Source: Bacteriovoracaceae bacterium
GTDB taxonomy: Bacteria; Bdellovibrionota; UBA1018
Assembly: GCA_947475645.1 (NCBI GenBank)
Contig: CANJNU010000044.1
Span: 1-7,143, forward strand
Reading direction: 5' to 3'
Length of the DNA: 7,143 nt
The position numbers were made by a program, and so were the translations under genes. This document shows, one piece after another, positions 5,916 through 7,143 of the stretch (position 1 is the stretch's first letter; every line of letters starts with the position of its first letter). The notes below the pieces were generated by a model. That model did no database searches, had not been told where the DNA came from, and saw only the letters and a program-made list of their open reading frames with translations.

Positions 5916-6830
5916 TCAATTGGGTGACGATTTTTTTCTGGGTTTCCGCTGCCGAGCGGAAACCTGTTTTTTTATGTGACGGATCATCTCTCCGGCTATG
6001 TTGAGGCGCGTTGCCTTTTCAATACCTTCGAATCCGGGAGAGCTATTTACTTCGATGATCAATGGACCTTCCTGACTCTCCATGAGATCGACTCCCGCAA
6101 TCTCCAGGCCTAGAACCTTTGCAGCGCGGATCGCCGCTTGTTGATAGGCAGGAGAGAGTTTAACGAGGCGGCCTTCCCCGCCGCGGTGAATGTTTGAGCG
6201 AAATTCACCTTCAGGGGCAGTTCGCATCATGGCGGCGATCACTCGATTACCCACTACGAGGGCACGATAATCTCTTCCGGCTCCTTCTGCGACAAATCGC
6301 TGCATCAGGACGTCCTGATTGAGAGAGTGAAGCGTATCGAGTACCGATTTGAGAGAGACAGGGGAGTGAACGAGCATTACGCCTACCCCCTGGGTTCCCT
6401 CCAGCACCTTAAGGACGACAGGCATTCCGCCTACGGCATCGACGGCAGCGCGCAGCCCCTTCATGCTGCCAGTAAGCACGGTTGCAGGAACCTTAAGGCC
6501 TGCGCTACCGAGAATCTGTAGGCAAGTGAGTTTGTCGCGGGAATTACCGATGGGTTCAGACCCATTCACGGTGTACATCTTCATGAGTTCAAACTGTTTC
6601 ACCACAGCTAACCCATACGTAGTAATCGAAGCTCCAATACGCGGTAGTACCGCGTTGTAGAGTGGAATGGGCTCTCCTCCGGCTAAAATACGCGTGCGCT
6701 TTCCGTCTACAATAACTTGGCACTCCAAGGGATTCAGAATATCCACTTGAACGCGTGCCTTTTTGGCCTCTTGAAGTAGGCGTTGAATGCTGTGAAGGTT
6801 CTTGTTTCGAGAGAGGATCGCGATACGCAT
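5916..6830 (-). CDS. rimK: RimK-family ATP-grasp ligase (ribosomal protein S6 glutamylation type)
   Basis: This 304-aa protein matches E. coli RimK (300 aa) along its length. RimK adds glutamate residues to the C-terminus of ribosomal protein S6 using ATP, and can make free poly-glutamate. The N-terminal domain begins MRIAILSRNK and includes PRIGASIT (63-70). The ATP-grasp part shows SRDKL (97-101), VLKVLEGTQGVGV (139-151) as the ATP-binding loop, RSNIHRGG (211-218), and the metal ligands D248, E260 and N262 in GVDL and IIEVNSSPG. All key residues look present. After residue 287 the conserved fold ends and a basic tail follows (SARQRKPRKK). The stretch coding for this tail overlaps a plus-strand terminator. 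The start is fixed by an in-frame TAA 12 bases upstream; only a weak AGCGAT is available as ribosome binding site. It follows rpoN by 32 bp and is probably in its transcript. LysX- or CofE-like relatives are possible but less likely. Confidence 0.92.
   Translation of the reverse strand: MRIAILSRNKNLHSIQRLLQEAKKARVQVDILNPLECQVIVDGKRTRILAGGEPIPLYNAVLPRIGASITTYGLAVVKQFELMKMYTVNGSEPIGNSRDKLTCLQILGSAGLKVPATVLTGSMKGLRAAVDAVGGMPVVLKVLEGTQGVGVMLVHSPVSLKSVLDTLHSLNQDVLMQRFVAEGAGRDYRALVVGNRVIAAMMRTAPEGEFRSNIHRGGEGRLVKLSPAYQQAAIRAAKVLGLEIAGVDLMESQEGPLIIEVNSSPGFEGIEKATRLNIAGEMIRHIKKQVSARQRKPRKKSSPN
5941..5973 (+). terminator. Intrinsic terminator of the plus-strand gene, inside the rimK coding end
   Basis: GGTTTCCGCT (5941-5950) and AGCGGAAACC (5955-5964) form a perfect 10-bp stem with the loop GCCG. 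The stem is followed by TG and seven T (5967-5973). It lies 33 bp after the stop of the 118-aa gene. On the minus strand the stem is followed by CAG and A's rather than T's, so it should act in one direction only and let rimK transcription pass. Confidence 0.9.
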
Positions 6831-6855
6831 ATCGCTAGATTAACAGGGGATGCAT
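6831..6855 (-). other. Six-codon mini-ORF in the rpoN-rimK spacer
   Basis: After the rpoN stop the minus strand reads ATG CAT CCC CTG TTA ATC TAG (6855-6835), encoding MHPLLI, with an A-rich AAGAAAA ahead of it. The TAG lies four bases before the rimK ATG. It may be chance; if translated it would bring ribosomes to the weak rimK start. Confidence 0.2.
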
Positions 6856-6862
6856 CGTTTTC

Positions 6863-7143
6863 TTACAAAATCTTCTTTCGTTTGCCGGAAGATAGAATTC
6901 CTAACATGTCGCGATATTTTGCGACGGTTCGGCGCGCGATCTCGATATTGTCGGCTTTGAGGATTTCGACAATTTTTTGATCTGAAAGCGGGTTCTTCTG
7001 ATCTTCTTTCGAAATCATTTGGCGAATTTTCTCTTTAACGGCCTCACTGGCAAGTGAATCGCCCCCATCGGCTGCGTTAATGCTCGAGTTAAAGAAGTAT
7101 TTCAGCTCAAAGATGCCTACGGGCGTGTGAACAAACTTGTTCG
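6863..7143 (-). CDS. rpoN: RNA polymerase sigma-54 factor, C-terminal part (5' end cut by window edge)
   Basis: The minus-strand frame is open from the right edge to a TAA at 6863 and gives the last 92 residues of sigma-54. It begins NKFVHTPVGIFELKYFF, the conserved stretch before the DNA-binding region, where the following serine-rich segment is also typical. 'PLSDQKIVEIL' precedes the RpoN box ARRTVAKYRDMLGI, which recognises the -24 promoter element. The protein ends SSGKRKKIL. Sigma-54 directs RNA polymerase to -24/-12 promoters and needs AAA+ activators. The visible C-terminal domain is intact with no frameshift. The next gene in the same direction is rimK, 32 bp away, rather than the hpf/ptsN genes that follow rpoN in many proteobacteria. 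Confidence 0.96.
   Translation of the reverse strand, partial: NKFVHTPVGIFELKYFFNSSINAADGGDSLASEAVKEKIRQMISKEDQKNPLSDQKIVEILKADNIEIARRTVAKYRDMLGILSSGKRKKIL

Overview
The window looks like chromosomal DNA of a Gram-negative bacterium, most likely from Bdellovibrionota or a related delta-proteobacterial group. This placement is an inference. It rests on moderate GC, a housekeeping RpoN–RimK pair, and a GldA/GldF/GldG-like ABC cassette ending in a DUF4340 gene, a layout known to me from Bacteroidetes-type Gld transporters and from delta-proteobacterial genomes. No mobile element, tRNA, rRNA or CRISPR array is visible.

Layout from high to low coordinates, all on the minus strand except one gene. 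The 3' end of rpoN (sigma-54) enters from the right edge and is followed after 32 bp by rimK, an ATP-grasp glutamate ligase of the ribosomal protein S6 modification family. Next is a 118-aa gene of unknown function on the plus strand, convergent with rimK (8 bp between stop codons) and divergent from nrnA (22 bp between the outermost start codons). nrnA encodes a DHH/DHHA1 oligoribonuclease/pAp phosphatase. A 94-bp gap with a good sigma-70 promoter candidate then leads into a four-gene ABC operon: ATPase, ABC-2 permease, GldG-like auxiliary protein, and a DUF4340 membrane-anchored protein that runs off the left edge. Junctions in this operon are 0–6 bp or a 1-base TAATG overlap, so translation is probably coupled.

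The four operon products should form one inner-membrane complex: a cytoplasmic ATPase, a six-helix permease, and two membrane-anchored proteins with large, probably periplasmic, domains. Its substrate cannot be read from the sequence.

I see no wholly new biological system. The most distinctive features are regulatory. A textbook intrinsic terminator for the plus-strand gene lies inside the last codons of rimK, where it encodes a non-conserved basic tail. The plus-strand gene is squeezed between minus-strand genes with almost no spacer. The leader of the ABC operon contains two mutually exclusive hairpins next to the ribosome binding site.
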